Assembly (NCBI RefSeq): GCF_001695625.1
Contig: NZ_MBPN01000008.1
Span: 1-64,000 of the forward strand
Origin: Pseudomonas defluvii
GTDB lineage: Bacteria; Pseudomonadota; Gammaproteobacteria; Pseudomonadales; Pseudomonadaceae
Length of the DNA stretch: 64,000 nt
Reading direction: 5' to 3'
Positions 16,576 to 25,781 of this stretch are shown piece by piece. A program made the position numbers and the translations under genes. The notes below the pieces were generated by a model that did not search any database, was not told the origin of the DNA, and saw only the letters and a program-made list of their open reading frames with translations. Within the stretch, counting starts at the first letter, position 1, and every line of letters begins with the position of its first letter.

Positions 16576-18759
16576 TTAGATGGCTTCCAGCTTGGCATAA
16601 CCCAGCATCAGCCACTTGCTGCCTTCGGCGAAGTTGACTTGCACGCGTGCCTGCGCGCCGGAGCCTTCAAAGTTCAGGATCACGCCTTCGCCAAACACTG
16701 CATGCTGTACCCGCTGGCCGAGGTTGAAGGCGGTTTGCGGGATGTTAGCGCTACCGAACAGGCTGCTCGAATTCTGCTTCTGGCCAGAGCCGAACGGGCG
16801 GCTGACGCTGTTGGACAAACGCACTTCCTGAATCAGCCCGGCCGGAATTTCACGTACGAAACGTGACACCTTGTTGTAGGTCTCGCTGCCGTACAGGCGG
16901 CGGGTTTCGGCGTAGGTCATGACCAGTTGCTGCATGGCCCGGGTAATGCCGACATAGGCCAGGCGGCGTTCCTCTTCGAGGCGCCCTGGCTCCTCCAGGC
17001 TCATCTTGTGCGGGAACAGGCCTTCTTCCATGCCCACCAGGAACACGTAAGGGAACTCCAGGCCCTTGGCGCTGTGCAGGGTCATCAACTGGATGCTGTC
17101 TTCATGCTCATCGGCCTGGGCCTCACCGGCTTCCAGCGAGGCATGGCCGAGGAATGCCGAGAGCGGCGAGAGGTCTTCGTCGTCTTCACTGGTTTCAAAG
17201 TTGCGCGCTGCGCTGACCAGTTCCTCAAGGTTTTCTACCCGTGCCTGGCCTTTCTCACCTTTCTCTTCCTGGTGATAGACGATCAGCCCTGATTGCTCGA
17301 TCACTGTCTGGGTCATCAGGTGCAGCGGCATTTCCAGCACCTTCGCCGCCAGGTTTTCGATCAGTTCGATAAAGGCGCTCAGCGCGCTGGCTGCACGGCC
17401 CTTGAGGCCCTTGTTGGCGAGCAGCAGGGCCACGGCCTCCCACATCGAGACCTGGGCATGGCGGGCATGCTCGCGAATGGCTTCGACGGTTTTCTCACCG
17501 ATGCCACGCGGCGGCACATTAATGACCCGCTCCAGTGCCGCGTCGTTGCCACGGCCCTCCAGCAGGCGCAAATAGGCCATGGCGTTCTTGATCTCGGCGC
17601 GCTCGAAGAAGCGTTGCCCCCCGTAGATTCGATAGGGGATGCGTTCGCGCAGCAGGGCCTCTTCGAGCACCCGCGACTGGGCGTTGGAGCGGTAAAGGAT
17701 GGCGATATCGCTACGCGCCGCACCGGTCTTGATCACGCTTTCGATGGTTTCCACCACGTAGCGCGCTTCGTCGTGTTCGTTGAAGGCGGCGTAAAGGCTC
17801 AGTGGTTCGCCGTCGCCACCGTCGGTCCACAGCTCTTTGCCCAGGCGCCCGCTGTTGTTGGCGATCAGGGCGTTGGCGGCTTTGAGGATGCCGGCGGTGG
17901 AGCGGTAGTTCTGCTCCAGGCGGATCAACTCGGCGTCGGGGAAGTCGCTGGTGTACTGATGAATGTTCTCGATCTTGGCACCGCGCCAGCCATAAATGGA
18001 CTGATCGTCGTCGCCGACCACCATCAAGCTGTCGCCACCCTTGGCCAGTAGCCGCAGCCAGGCATATTGCACGGCGTTGGTATCCTGGAATTCATCCACC
18101 AGCAAGTGGCGGAAGCGGCGCTGGTAATGCTCCAGCAGGCCGGGATGGTCGCGCCAGAGGTCCAGGGCGCGCAGCAGCAGTTCGGAGAAGTCGATGACGC
18201 CAGCGCGCTGGCAGGCGGCCTCATAGGCTTCATAAATGCTGCGCATGGTGCCCAGGAACAGGTCGCCGCTGGCTTGAATATGCTGTGGGCGCAGGCCTTC
18301 GTCTTTCTGGCCATTGATGAACCATTGCGCCTGGCGTGCAGGCCAGCGCTGTTCGTCCAGGCCCAACTCGCGGATTACGCGCTTGACCAGGCGCTGTTGA
18401 TCGTCGCTGTCGAGAATCTGGAAATTCTGGTTCAGCCCGGCTTCTTGCCAGTGCGCCCGCAACAGGCGATGGGCCAGGCCGTGGAAGGTGCCCACCCACA
18501 TGCCTGCCGGGTTGATACCCATCAGTTGCTCGATACGCTGGCGCATCTCGGCGGCAGCCTTGTTGGTGAAGGTCACCGACAGGATCGAGTGCGGTGAGGC
18601 CTGCTCGACCTGGATCAACCAGGCGATACGGTGCACCAGCACACGGGTTTTGCCGGAGCCGGCACCGGCCAGGACCAACTGACGGCCAACCGGGGCCGCT
18701 ACGGCCTGACGTTGGGCATCGTTGAGGGAGTTCAACAGGAGAGAGAGATCATCGCGCAT
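16576..18759 (-). CDS. uvrD: DNA helicase II UvrD
   Basis: Superfamily 1A 3'-5' helicase acting in nucleotide excision repair and mismatch repair. The 727 aa have the expected length. Walker A AGAGSGKT is at residues 31-38, then VTFTNKAAAEM (motif Ia), DEFQDTN (Walker B), VGDDDQSIYGWRGA (motif III), RLEQNYRS (motif IV), TLHSAKGLEFPYVFLVGMEEGLFP (motif V) and AYVGITRA (motif VI), plus the C-terminal beta-rich domain. I looked for a LexA box upstream and did not find a convincing one. Confidence 0.96.
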   Translation of the reverse strand: MRDDLSLLLNSLNDAQRQAVAAPVGRQLVLAGAGSGKTRVLVHRIAWLIQVEQASPHSILSVTFTNKAAAEMRQRIEQLMGINPAGMWVGTFHGLAHRLLRAHWQEAGLNQNFQILDSDDQQRLVKRVIRELGLDEQRWPARQAQWFINGQKDEGLRPQHIQASGDLFLGTMRSIYEAYEAACQRAGVIDFSELLLRALDLWRDHPGLLEHYQRRFRHLLVDEFQDTNAVQYAWLRLLAKGGDSLMVVGDDDQSIYGWRGAKIENIHQYTSDFPDAELIRLEQNYRSTAGILKAANALIANNSGRLGKELWTDGGDGEPLSLYAAFNEHDEARYVVETIESVIKTGAARSDIAILYRSNAQSRVLEEALLRERIPYRIYGGQRFFERAEIKNAMAYLRLLEGRGNDAALERVINVPPRGIGEKTVEAIREHARHAQVSMWEAVALLLANKGLKGRAASALSAFIELIENLAAKVLEMPLHLMTQTVIEQSGLIVYHQEEKGEKGQARVENLEELVSAARNFETSEDDEDLSPLSAFLGHASLEAGEAQADEHEDSIQLMTLHSAKGLEFPYVFLVGMEEGLFPHKMSLEEPGRLEEERRLAYVGITRAMQQLVMTYAETRRLYGSETYNKVSRFVREIPAGLIQEVRLSNSVSRPFGSGQKQNSSSLFGSANIPQTAFNLGQRVQHAVFGEGVILNFEGSGAQARVQVNFAEGSKWLMLGYAKLEAI

Positions 18760-18995
18760 CCGGCCATTCTAGGGGGCAGGGGAGTCAGGGGCAAACCTGG
18801 CGTGGAAAATCCGTCGGGGTGACGATCCGCTGGTCATGGCGTGCAGGCTTTGGCCCGCGTGCTTGAGCGGTCGCCATGGTTATGGCGCGTGCATCAGGTT
18901 GGTGAATATTTATAACGCAGAGCAGTTTGGTAGTGGTCGATGCTTGTGTATGCTCCGTGCCACGTTTAAGGCTCACCATTACAAGAATACTGCCT

Positions 18996-21866
18996 ATGAC
19001 CTTCGGTTCAGGCTCTGCGAGCGTCCCTCAGGAAGCACGTCGGAGCATTCGAAAGCAATTTGCCACGCAACTGGCCGTCGAGCGCACCCGCTTGTTGTAT
19101 CAGGGGTCACTGCTGCCAACGTTGTTCATGCTGCTCAATGGCCTGGTATGCGCCTGGTTGCTGTGGAGCCCGCCACGCTATTTTCAGATCAGTATCTGGA
19201 TGGTCTGGCTGATGGCCCTGGTTGCCTTGCGAGTGATCCAGGTCGCGGCATTCGACGCGGCCATGCCAGAACGTCAGGCGCAACCGACCTGGTGGCGAAT
19301 GTTCCTCCTGGGTTCGGCTTTCAGTGGCCTGACCCTGGCCAGCGCAGCGATCGCCCTGGTGCCTACGGATAATTTCGTACAGCAAGCCTGGGTCTTTGGC
19401 CTGCTTGGCGCGGCGACACTTTCGGCCAGCATTGCCTACGCTGTCAGCTTGCCCGCCTTCCTCAGCTTCACCTTGCCATGTTTGTTGCCGCCGATCCTCT
19501 ACCTGTTCTGGAGTGGTGCCGACGAGCACCTGGGTTGGGGCTGGTTGGGCCTCATCCTGCTGGGGGCCTTGTTAGTGGTTGCCTGGCAGGTCAATCGCCT
19601 GATTGAGAACGGGTTGCTGCGCCGCTTTCAGAATCAGGCGCTGATTGAACACCTGCAGGCTGCACAGCATCGCAGTGAACAGCTCAACCAGGCCTTGGCC
19701 AGTGAAGTCGAGCGGCGACGGCTGATCGAAGACCAGTTGCGTCAGGCCCAGGTCGGCCTGGAGTCGCGGGTTGCGCAGCGCAGCCAGCAACTGGACGCCG
19801 CCAATCAGGCGTTGAGCAAGAGCGAACAACGTCTGGCGCTGGCGCTGGACGCCAGTGAGCTGGGTTTATGGGACTGGAACCTGCAGAGCGATGAGGTTCA
19901 CCACACCCAGCTTCGCGAGTTGTTTGGCCTTGATCCAGAGCAGGTCAAGGCGATGCTGGCTCACCTCAAGCCGCGCTTGCACCCCGACGACCTGCCGTCG
20001 CTCAAGCGCACGCTGGTCGAGCATTTGAAGGGGCGCACCGAGGATTACCGTATCGAGTACCGGGTTCGTCACAGCCAGGGCCATTGGTGCTGGATCGAGG
20101 ACCGTGGCCGGGCTGTCGAGCGCGATGCCGACGGGCGCGTTGTGCGTATGCTGGGGACGCGGCGCGACATCAGCGCAAGCAAGGCTCAGGAAGAGCAGCA
20201 ACGCTTGGCGGCCACAGTGTTCGAGGCTGCCAGCGAAGGTATTGCGATTCTCGACCCGGATTACGTGCTGCTGGCCGTCAATCAGGCATTCTGTCGGATT
20301 ACCGGCTACGACCGAGAAGAGTTGCTGGCGCGCAACGTGCTGGAGTTGCCCTGCAGCCGCGACGCGCGGCGGCACCTGTCGGCGATTGACCAGGCTCTGG
20401 AGCAGCAGGGCGGGTGGCAGGGCGAGCTGGTTGAGGCGCGCAAGAGCGGTGAGCTCTATCCCCAGTGGCTGCAACTCAATGGTGTGCGGGATGCACAGGG
20501 CAACATCAGCAGTATTGTTGGCTTCTTCAGTGATCTCTCCGCGCGGCGCGAGTCGGAAGAGCGTTTGCGCTACCTTGCGCATTACGACGAGCTCACGGGG
20601 CTGGCCAACCGTGCGCTGTTCCGATTGCGTTTGCATGAAGCCGGGCAGCGCTTACCTTTGAGCGGTCGTAGCCTGGCCTTGCTGCATATCGACCTCGATC
20701 GCTTCAAGCTGTTGAACGAGAGCCTTGGGCATGAGATTGCAGATCAACTGCTGACCCAGATGGCGCGGCGTATCAGCAATGCGTTGCCTGAGGCCGATAC
20801 CGTTGCGCGGCTTTCCGGGGACGAGTTTGCCGTGCTGTTTGATGGGTACACCAACCTGTCGAGCCTGGTGCGGGTTACGACACGCCTGCTCGACAAGTTG
20901 CGTGCACCGTTGCGGGTTGCGGGTCATGAGTTGGTGATCAGTGCATCGGTCGGTATCAGCCTGCTCTCCGACACCACTCGGGAGGTCAGTATGCTGGTCA
21001 GCCAAGCGAACATGGCGATGCAGCACGCCAAGCACCTGGGGGGCGACAACTTCCAGTTCTACACCGAAAGCCTGCAGGCCAGCACGTTGGAGCGTCTGCA
21101 ACTGGAGAATCAGTTGCGCAGGGCGATTGAAGAACGCCAGCTGGAGGTCTACTACCAACCAAAACTGTGCCTGGCCACAGGGCGTCTGACAGCAGCCGAA
21201 GCCTTAGTGCGCTGGCATCATCCGCAATGGGGCATGGTACCGCCGAGCGAGTTTATCGGGTTGGCCGAGGAAACCGGGCTGATCGCGCCGATGGGTGAGT
21301 TCGTCTTGCGTCAGGCGTGTTGGCAAGCCTGCGAATGGCAGCGTCAGGGCTTGGCACCGATACGTGTCTCGGTAAACCTTTCGGTTCATCAGTTACGTCA
21401 GGGCAAGTTGGTCAGCCTGGTGCGTCAAGTGCTTGATGAGAGCGGGCTGGAACCTCATCTGCTGGAGCTGGAACTGACCGAAAGCCAGTTGCTTGACAGT
21501 GTCGAGCACATCATTGCGACGTTCCGTCAGTTGCATGAGTTGGGGGTGAAGCTGGCCATCGACGATTTTGGAACGGGTTACTCGTCCCTGAGTTACCTCA
21601 AGCGATTCCCGGTGGACTACGTCAAAATCGATCAAACCTTTGTTCGCGGCCTGACCGAAGGCAGTCAGGATGCAGCGATCACCCGAGCAATCATCGTCAT
21701 GGCCCATAGCCTGGCGCTCAAGGTGGTGGCCGAGGGTGTTGAAACGCAGGAGCAGTTGGCTTTTCTACGTGAGCAGGGCTGCGATGAGGTACAGGGCTAT
21801 CTGATCAGCCGGCCGGTGGCGGCGTCCAATCTGATGAGTTTGCTGTCGATGCCGCCTGTGTGGTGA
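18996..21866 (+). CDS. Membrane PAS-PAS-GGDEF-EAL protein, probable cyclic-di-GMP phosphodiesterase
   Basis: 956-aa cyclic-di-GMP enzyme. About six N-terminal membrane segments (residues 40-205) lead to a coiled coil (about 220-285), two PAS domains (about 285-400 and 405-530), a GGDEF domain and an EAL domain. The GGDEF motif is SGDEF (607-611), so diguanylate cyclase activity is uncertain. The EAL domain looks complete: EALVRW at 735, SVNLS, ELTES, DDFGTGYSS, VKIDQTF and EGVET. I therefore expect net cyclic-di-GMP breakdown, with GTP binding by the GGDEF domain as a possible control. The start at 18996 is preceded by a weak ribosome site. The P. aeruginosa gene at the same place (between uvrD and zwf) has the same layout. 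Confidence 0.88.
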   Translation: MTFGSGSASVPQEARRSIRKQFATQLAVERTRLLYQGSLLPTLFMLLNGLVCAWLLWSPPRYFQISIWMVWLMALVALRVIQVAAFDAAMPERQAQPTWWRMFLLGSAFSGLTLASAAIALVPTDNFVQQAWVFGLLGAATLSASIAYAVSLPAFLSFTLPCLLPPILYLFWSGADEHLGWGWLGLILLGALLVVAWQVNRLIENGLLRRFQNQALIEHLQAAQHRSEQLNQALASEVERRRLIEDQLRQAQVGLESRVAQRSQQLDAANQALSKSEQRLALALDASELGLWDWNLQSDEVHHTQLRELFGLDPEQVKAMLAHLKPRLHPDDLPSLKRTLVEHLKGRTEDYRIEYRVRHSQGHWCWIEDRGRAVERDADGRVVRMLGTRRDISASKAQEEQQRLAATVFEAASEGIAILDPDYVLLAVNQAFCRITGYDREELLARNVLELPCSRDARRHLSAIDQALEQQGGWQGELVEARKSGELYPQWLQLNGVRDAQGNISSIVGFFSDLSARRESEERLRYLAHYDELTGLANRALFRLRLHEAGQRLPLSGRSLALLHIDLDRFKLLNESLGHEIADQLLTQMARRISNALPEADTVARLSGDEFAVLFDGYTNLSSLVRVTTRLLDKLRAPLRVAGHELVISASVGISLLSDTTREVSMLVSQANMAMQHAKHLGGDNFQFYTESLQASTLERLQLENQLRRAIEERQLEVYYQPKLCLATGRLTAAEALVRWHHPQWGMVPPSEFIGLAEETGLIAPMGEFVLRQACWQACEWQRQGLAPIRVSVNLSVHQLRQGKLVSLVRQVLDESGLEPHLLELELTESQLLDSVEHIIATFRQLHELGVKLAIDDFGTGYSSLSYLKRFPVDYVKIDQTFVRGLTEGSQDAAITRAIIVMAHSLALKVVAEGVETQEQLAFLREQGCDEVQGYLISRPVAASNLMSLLSMPPVW

Positions 21867-21894
21867 TGCAGTCGCGTGGCTGAATACCCTGCAA

Positions 21895-21932
21895 ACAAAA
21901 AACCTGCCTGGCATTGCGGGTACCAGGCAGGC
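21895..21932 (-). terminator. Rho-independent terminator downstream of zwf
   Basis: Arms CCTGCCTGG (21903-21911) and CCAGGCAGG (21923-21931) enclose an 11-base loop. On the minus strand the hairpin is followed by TTTTTTG. It lies about 107 bases after the zwf stop and also separates zwf from the convergent GGDEF/EAL gene. Confidence 0.8.
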
Positions 21933-22038
21933 AAGGGGAGAAGCGTTCGCGCCCAGCCAAGCGCTGGTGTTCAGTATCGGATCAAACGAATCACTATCGG
22001 TATTACATAGTAGTCGCTCATTGGCGCGTGTCATGTGC

Positions 22039-23490
22039 TCAGTTGTGCCATTCCCGGCCTTGATGGGCCAGCAGGCTATGTGCCTGGTCGGGGCCGTTGG
22101 TACCAGCGTGGTAGGGCCTGGGGGCCTGGAAGTATTCCTGCCAGCCGTTGAGGATCGGGTCAATCCAGGCCCAGGCGGCCTCGACTTCGTCACGGCGCAT
22201 GAACAAGGTTGAATCGCCCTCCAGCACATCCAGCAGCAGCCGTTCGTAGGCTTCCCAGCGACGTGTCTGGCCGAACACCTGGGCCAGGTTCAGGTTCAGT
22301 TCCACAGGCTCCAGGCGCATGCCTTTGCCTGGGCTTTTGGTCATCATCTGCAGGCTGATGCGTTCGTCCGGCTGCAGCTGAATCAGCAACTGATTGGTCT
22401 GTGCGCCCTCGAACAGTTGGTGCGGTACCGGTTTGAACTGAATGACAATCTGCGATGACTTCTTCGCCATCCGTTTACCGGTACGCAGGTAGAACGGTAC
22501 GCCGGCCCAGCGCCAGTTGTTGATATAGGCTTCAACGGCGACGAAGGTCTCGGTATCGCTGTCGTTGTCGACATCTTTCTCGAAGTAATACGCCGGTACT
22601 TCCTGCCCGCCGATCTTGCCCGCGCTGTACTGGCCGCGCACGGTCCGATCCTGGACATCCTGGCCGGTGATCGGCTTGAGGGCCCTGAGGATCTTTACCT
22701 TTTCATCGCGCACGGCTTCGGCGTTGAATTGAGCCGGTGGCTCCATGGCTACCAGGCAAAGCAGTTGCAGCAGATGGTTCTGCAGCATGTCGCGTGTCGC
22801 GCCAGCGCGGTCGTAGTAGGCCCCGCGGTTTTCGACGCCCAGGGTTTCGCACACACTGATCTGCACATGGTCGATCTGATTACTGCGCCATACCGGTTCC
22901 AGCAGGGCGTTGGCAAAACGCAGGGCCATGAGGTTCTGTACGGTCTCCTTGCCCAGGTAATGGTCGATCCGGAACACCTGCGACTCGTCGAGCACGGCGC
23001 CAATGGCACTGTTGATTGCCGTTGCCGATTCCAGCGAGTGGCCGATAGGCTTTTCCAGTACGACCCGCGCGTCGCTGTCAGCCAGCCCGGCAATCTGCAT
23101 ATGGCTGATGATCGGCACGAACAGGTCGGGGGCCGTGGCCAGGTAGTAGATCCGCGTCAGCCCGCCTGGTTCGCCGAGGAAGCGTGCCAGACGGCCGAAG
23201 TCGGCGCTCTGCGAGGCGTCCATGGGAAAGTAGTCGAGACGCGCGGAGAAGCGCTTCCAGACCTCTTCATCGAAGTCATGGCGGGCAATCTGGGCCCGGC
23301 AGCGGCGCTCGGCGAGCAGCCGATAGTCGCTGCGCGGCAGATTTTTTCGAGCCAGCGCAACGATACGCACTTCAGGGTGCAGGCGTGCTTCGCGATACAG
23401 GTGGTAGAGCGCCGGAAGCAGCTTGTGCAGGGCCAGGTCACCGGTGCCGCCGAATACCATGATGTCGCAAGGGATAGTCAATACCACCAC
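22039..23490 (-). CDS. zwf: Glucose-6-phosphate 1-dehydrogenase
   Basis: Oxidises glucose 6-phosphate to 6-phosphogluconolactone, feeding the Entner-Doudoroff and pentose phosphate routes and producing NAD(P)H. The 483 aa carry the nucleotide-binding GGTGDLA (14-20) and the active-site RIDHYLGKE (DHYLGKE 176-182). The 5' end reads AGGAGAGTGGTGGTATTG; the first GTG touches the ribosome site, so the real start may be the second GTG or the TTG a few codons later. P. putida has several Zwf isoforms; this copy is not linked to pgl and eda as the other usually is. It is divergent from a HexR-like gene, with a HexR-type palindrome between them. Confidence 0.92.
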   Translation of the reverse strand: MVVLTIPCDIMVFGGTGDLALHKLLPALYHLYREARLHPEVRIVALARKNLPRSDYRLLAERRCRAQIARHDFDEEVWKRFSARLDYFPMDASQSADFGRLARFLGEPGGLTRIYYLATAPDLFVPIISHMQIAGLADSDARVVLEKPIGHSLESATAINSAIGAVLDESQVFRIDHYLGKETVQNLMALRFANALLEPVWRSNQIDHVQISVCETLGVENRGAYYDRAGATRDMLQNHLLQLLCLVAMEPPAQFNAEAVRDEKVKILRALKPITGQDVQDRTVRGQYSAGKIGGQEVPAYYFEKDVDNDSDTETFVAVEAYINNWRWAGVPFYLRTGKRMAKKSSQIVIQFKPVPHQLFEGAQTNQLLIQLQPDERISLQMMTKSPGKGMRLEPVELNLNLAQVFGQTRRWEAYERLLLDVLEGDSTLFMRRDEVEAAWAWIDPILNGWQEYFQAPRPYHAGTNGPDQAHSLLAHQGREWHN

Positions 23491-23526
23491 TCTCCTAGAT
23501 CGTTTAGCTGGGCGGGTCGCCGGTCA

Positions 23527-23541
23527 TGTAGTATAACTACA
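23527..23541. promoter_or_regulatory. HexR-type operator between zwf and the RpiR gene
   Basis: TGTAGTATAACTACA has 6-bp arms TGTAGT/ACTACA around three bases, and continues to TTGTAGTTATACTACA on the other strand, close to the HexR half-site rule TTGT-N(7-8)-ACAA. It lies 37 bases upstream of zwf and 45 upstream of the RpiR-family gene. HexR is released by 2-keto-3-deoxy-6-phosphogluconate in P. putida, so sugar catabolism would induce zwf. Confidence 0.72.
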
Positions 23542-23585
23542 AGAAAGCTACAACCCGGTCAGTCGATCATAACCGAGTCCTGCCC

Positions 23586-24452
23586 TTGAATCTGTTGCAA
23601 CACATCGCCCAGTCGCGCCATCTGCTACGTAAGTCGGAGCTCAAGGTTGCCGACCACGTGCTGCTCGACCCAGCAGCCGTCATGCATAGCTCCATGGCCG
23701 ACCTTGCCCACAGCGTCGGCATCAGCGAGCCGACCATCGTGCGCTTTTGCCGCGCCATTGGTTGCTCCGGGTTCCAGGACCTCAAGCTCAAGCTTGCCCA
23801 GAGCCTGGCGGCCGGGGCCAGTTTTGGCCAGTTTGCGATCCATGAGGACGATTCGGTTGCCGACTACAGCCTGAAGATCTTCGACACCACCCTGCACACC
23901 CTGATGGAAGTGCGTGAGCACCTCGATGCCCAAGCGCTGCAGCGTGCCGTGACCGCCATGGCCCAGGCCCAGCGCGTCGAGTTCTACGGATTTGGCGCCT
24001 CCGGCGCAGTGGCTGCCGATGCGCAGCACAAGTTTTTCCGTCTGCTGCTCAGCGCTGCTGCCTATTCCGACCCGCACATGCAGGCGATGTCGGCGGTCAC
24101 CCTGAAACCGGGTGACGTGGCCATCTGCATTTCCCAGTCCGGGCGCTCCAAGGACCTGCTGATTACCGCCAACCTGGTGCGCGAGAGCGGGGCAACCCTG
24201 ATTACCCTGTGCCCGAGCCAGACCCCGTTGGCTGAGCTGTCGAGTGTCAACCTGGCCATCGACGTTCATGAAGACACCGAGATCTATACCCCGTTGACCT
24301 CGCGGATCGCCCACCTGGTGGTGATCGACGTGCTGGCAATGGGCGTTGCCATGGCCCGTGGCCCGAGCCTGGTCAACCACCTCAAGAGCGTCAAACGCAG
24401 CTTGCGCAGCCTGCGCCTGTCGCCCAAGTCGATCAAGGCCCTGGACGACTGA
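23586..24452 (+). CDS. RpiR-family regulator, HexR paralogue
   Basis: 288-aa transcription factor with an N-terminal HTH_6 domain (about 1-77) and a SIS sugar-phosphate-binding domain (about 120-255, EFYGFGASGAVAADAQHKFF and ISQSGRSKDLL). From memory the protein is highly similar to HexR along its whole length, including the N-terminal MNLLQHIAQSR, so it probably binds a related operator and senses a hexose-derived phosphate. It begins with TTG and has only a weak ribosome site, suggesting low expression. Divergent from zwf and likely to control it. Whether it or the hexR gene of the main glucose cluster is the true regulator here cannot be decided from this window. Confidence 0.85.
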   Translation: MNLLQHIAQSRHLLRKSELKVADHVLLDPAAVMHSSMADLAHSVGISEPTIVRFCRAIGCSGFQDLKLKLAQSLAAGASFGQFAIHEDDSVADYSLKIFDTTLHTLMEVREHLDAQALQRAVTAMAQAQRVEFYGFGASGAVAADAQHKFFRLLLSAAAYSDPHMQAMSAVTLKPGDVAICISQSGRSKDLLITANLVRESGATLITLCPSQTPLAELSSVNLAIDVHEDTEIYTPLTSRIAHLVVIDVLAMGVAMARGPSLVNHLKSVKRSLRSLRLSPKSIKALDD

Positions 24453-24571
24453 CCGCCGCCGACTGTCCCTGTACGGTCGGCAAGGTTCATGGTTTTGTCA
24501 TCGCCGCGCCGCCAAATCGTCACCGCCATTGCGCACCCTGAAACTCCCGTACTTGACCAGGGAGATTCGCA

Positions 24572-24790
24572 ATGGCTCGTGAATTTGATCGTCCGTACCC
24601 GTCCAACGCCAAGGCCCGCAAGCAGCAGGAAAAGGATCAGCGCCGCATGGAGTATCGCCGTGCGATTGAAAGCTATTCCGAGCAGCGCCGCCTGTTGCAG
24701 GAAATTGCTGACTACCCCGAATTACAGGCCGTCAACCTCTGGCAGGTATCGGCGGCAGAGTCCCCGAGAAACGCTCAACAAGTGCGCTGA
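24572..24790 (+). CDS. Small basic hypothetical protein
   Basis: 72-aa protein, strongly charged, with the pattern PYPSNAKARKQQEKDQRRMEYRR and a predicted long helix (about 12-48). The ATG has a good ribosome site (GGGAG at 24560-24564). It has no signal peptide or known motif. The first 55 residues have ordinary codon use; the last 20 residues overlap by 59 bases the 3' end of the convergent LysR gene. Downstream of the RpiR gene by 119 bases. Function unknown. Confidence 0.62.
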   Translation: MAREFDRPYPSNAKARKQQEKDQRRMEYRRAIESYSEQRRLLQEIADYPELQAVNLWQVSAAESPRNAQQVR

Positions 24791-25694
24791 TTTGCGCGCG
24801 TTCGCTGCGGATGTATGCAAGAAAGGCCAGGGCTACCGGCGACTGCCGCTTGGCCTTGGCCTGTACCACGCACCAGCTTCGGTACAGCGGTAGCTCTTCC
24901 ACGGGCAGTTCGCGCAACACGCCGGTGGCCAGTTCCAGGTTCAGCGCATGACGCGTCAGCAGTGCGATCCCGAGCCCGGCAATGACGCACTCGCGTTGAG
25001 CGTCGGCAGACGCCACCTCCAGTGTCTGGGAGAAGTGTACGCGTTTGTCTTTGAAGTACTCTTCGCAGGCTTTGCGCGTGCCTGAGCCTTGCTCGCGAAC
25101 CAGCAGCGTGTGGGGCTCCAGGTCTTGCAGGCGCAGGCGTTCGAGCTTGCAGAGCGGGTGGTCAGGTGGCGCCACGGCAACGATCGGGTTGTTCAGGAAG
25201 GGCATGAATTCCAGGCCCATGTCCTGCGGCACCATGGACATGATGATCAGGTCATCACGGTTGTCCGAGAGGCGCCGAATCGCCTGGGCGCGGTTGACCA
25301 CGGTAAGGGTCAGGTTGACCTCGGGATGAAGCTTCTTGAAGGCGGCAAACAGGTGCGGCACGAAGTACTTGGCGCTGGACTCCACCGCCAGTTTCAGTTG
25401 CCCCTGCAGAGAGCCTTGCATGTCCGAGAGCTGCATGTCGAAGCTCTCCAGGCGGCCGAAGATGTCTCGGCTGGCGCGCTGCAAAGCCTCAGCGGCTTCG
25501 GTGAGGTAGAGCTTCTTGCCCACGTACTCAAACAGCGGCTGGCCGACCAGTTCTTCGAGTTGGCGGATCTGTAGACTAACGGCGGGTTGCGTCAGCGACA
25601 TCTCTTCGGCGGCTCGGCTGTAGGAGCGCAGATCGCAGACTTCGTTGAAGACTTTCAACTGCCGTAATGTCATACGCATCAATGACTTACGCAT
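24732..25694 (-). CDS. pycR: LysR-type regulator PycR
   Basis: 320-aa LysR regulator: winged HTH at about residues 8-67 (TLRQLKVFNEVCDLRSYSRAAEEMSLTQPAVSLQIRQLE) and a periplasmic-binding-like effector domain (about 95-300). It is divergent from pycA, in the same position as P. aeruginosa PycR, reported to control pyruvate carboxylase genes and persistence in chronic infection. The ribosome site GGATGAGAG lies just upstream of the ATG. The 3' end overlaps the convergent small gene. Effector molecule unknown. Confidence 0.86.
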   Translation of the reverse strand: MRKSLMRMTLRQLKVFNEVCDLRSYSRAAEEMSLTQPAVSLQIRQLEELVGQPLFEYVGKKLYLTEAAEALQRASRDIFGRLESFDMQLSDMQGSLQGQLKLAVESSAKYFVPHLFAAFKKLHPEVNLTLTVVNRAQAIRRLSDNRDDLIIMSMVPQDMGLEFMPFLNNPIVAVAPPDHPLCKLERLRLQDLEPHTLLVREQGSGTRKACEEYFKDKRVHFSQTLEVASADAQRECVIAGLGIALLTRHALNLELATGVLRELPVEELPLYRSWCVVQAKAKRQSPVALAFLAYIRSERAQISALVERFSGTLPPIPARG

Positions 25695-25755
25695 CTCTCA
25701 TCCGGCTCCGGACAAACCTTGTTACGGCACTATAAGCTTTTGCTAATGCAAGGCC

Positions 25756-25781
25756 TAATAAATATTGATTTTTGTTTATTA
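25756..25781. promoter_or_regulatory. A/T-rich inverted repeat in the pycR-pycA intergenic region
   Basis: Arms TAATAAA (25756-25762) and TTTATTA (25775-25781) with a 12-base spacer. Just upstream is a second, imperfect repeat ATAAGC-TTTT-GCTAAT, ending near 25746. Both fit LysR operator architecture between the divergent genes and are candidate PycR sites. Confidence 0.45.

Noticed and set aside
18760-18995. LexA box upstream of uvrD
   Set aside because: I looked for CTGT-N8-ACAG on both strands in the intergenic region and found no convincing match.
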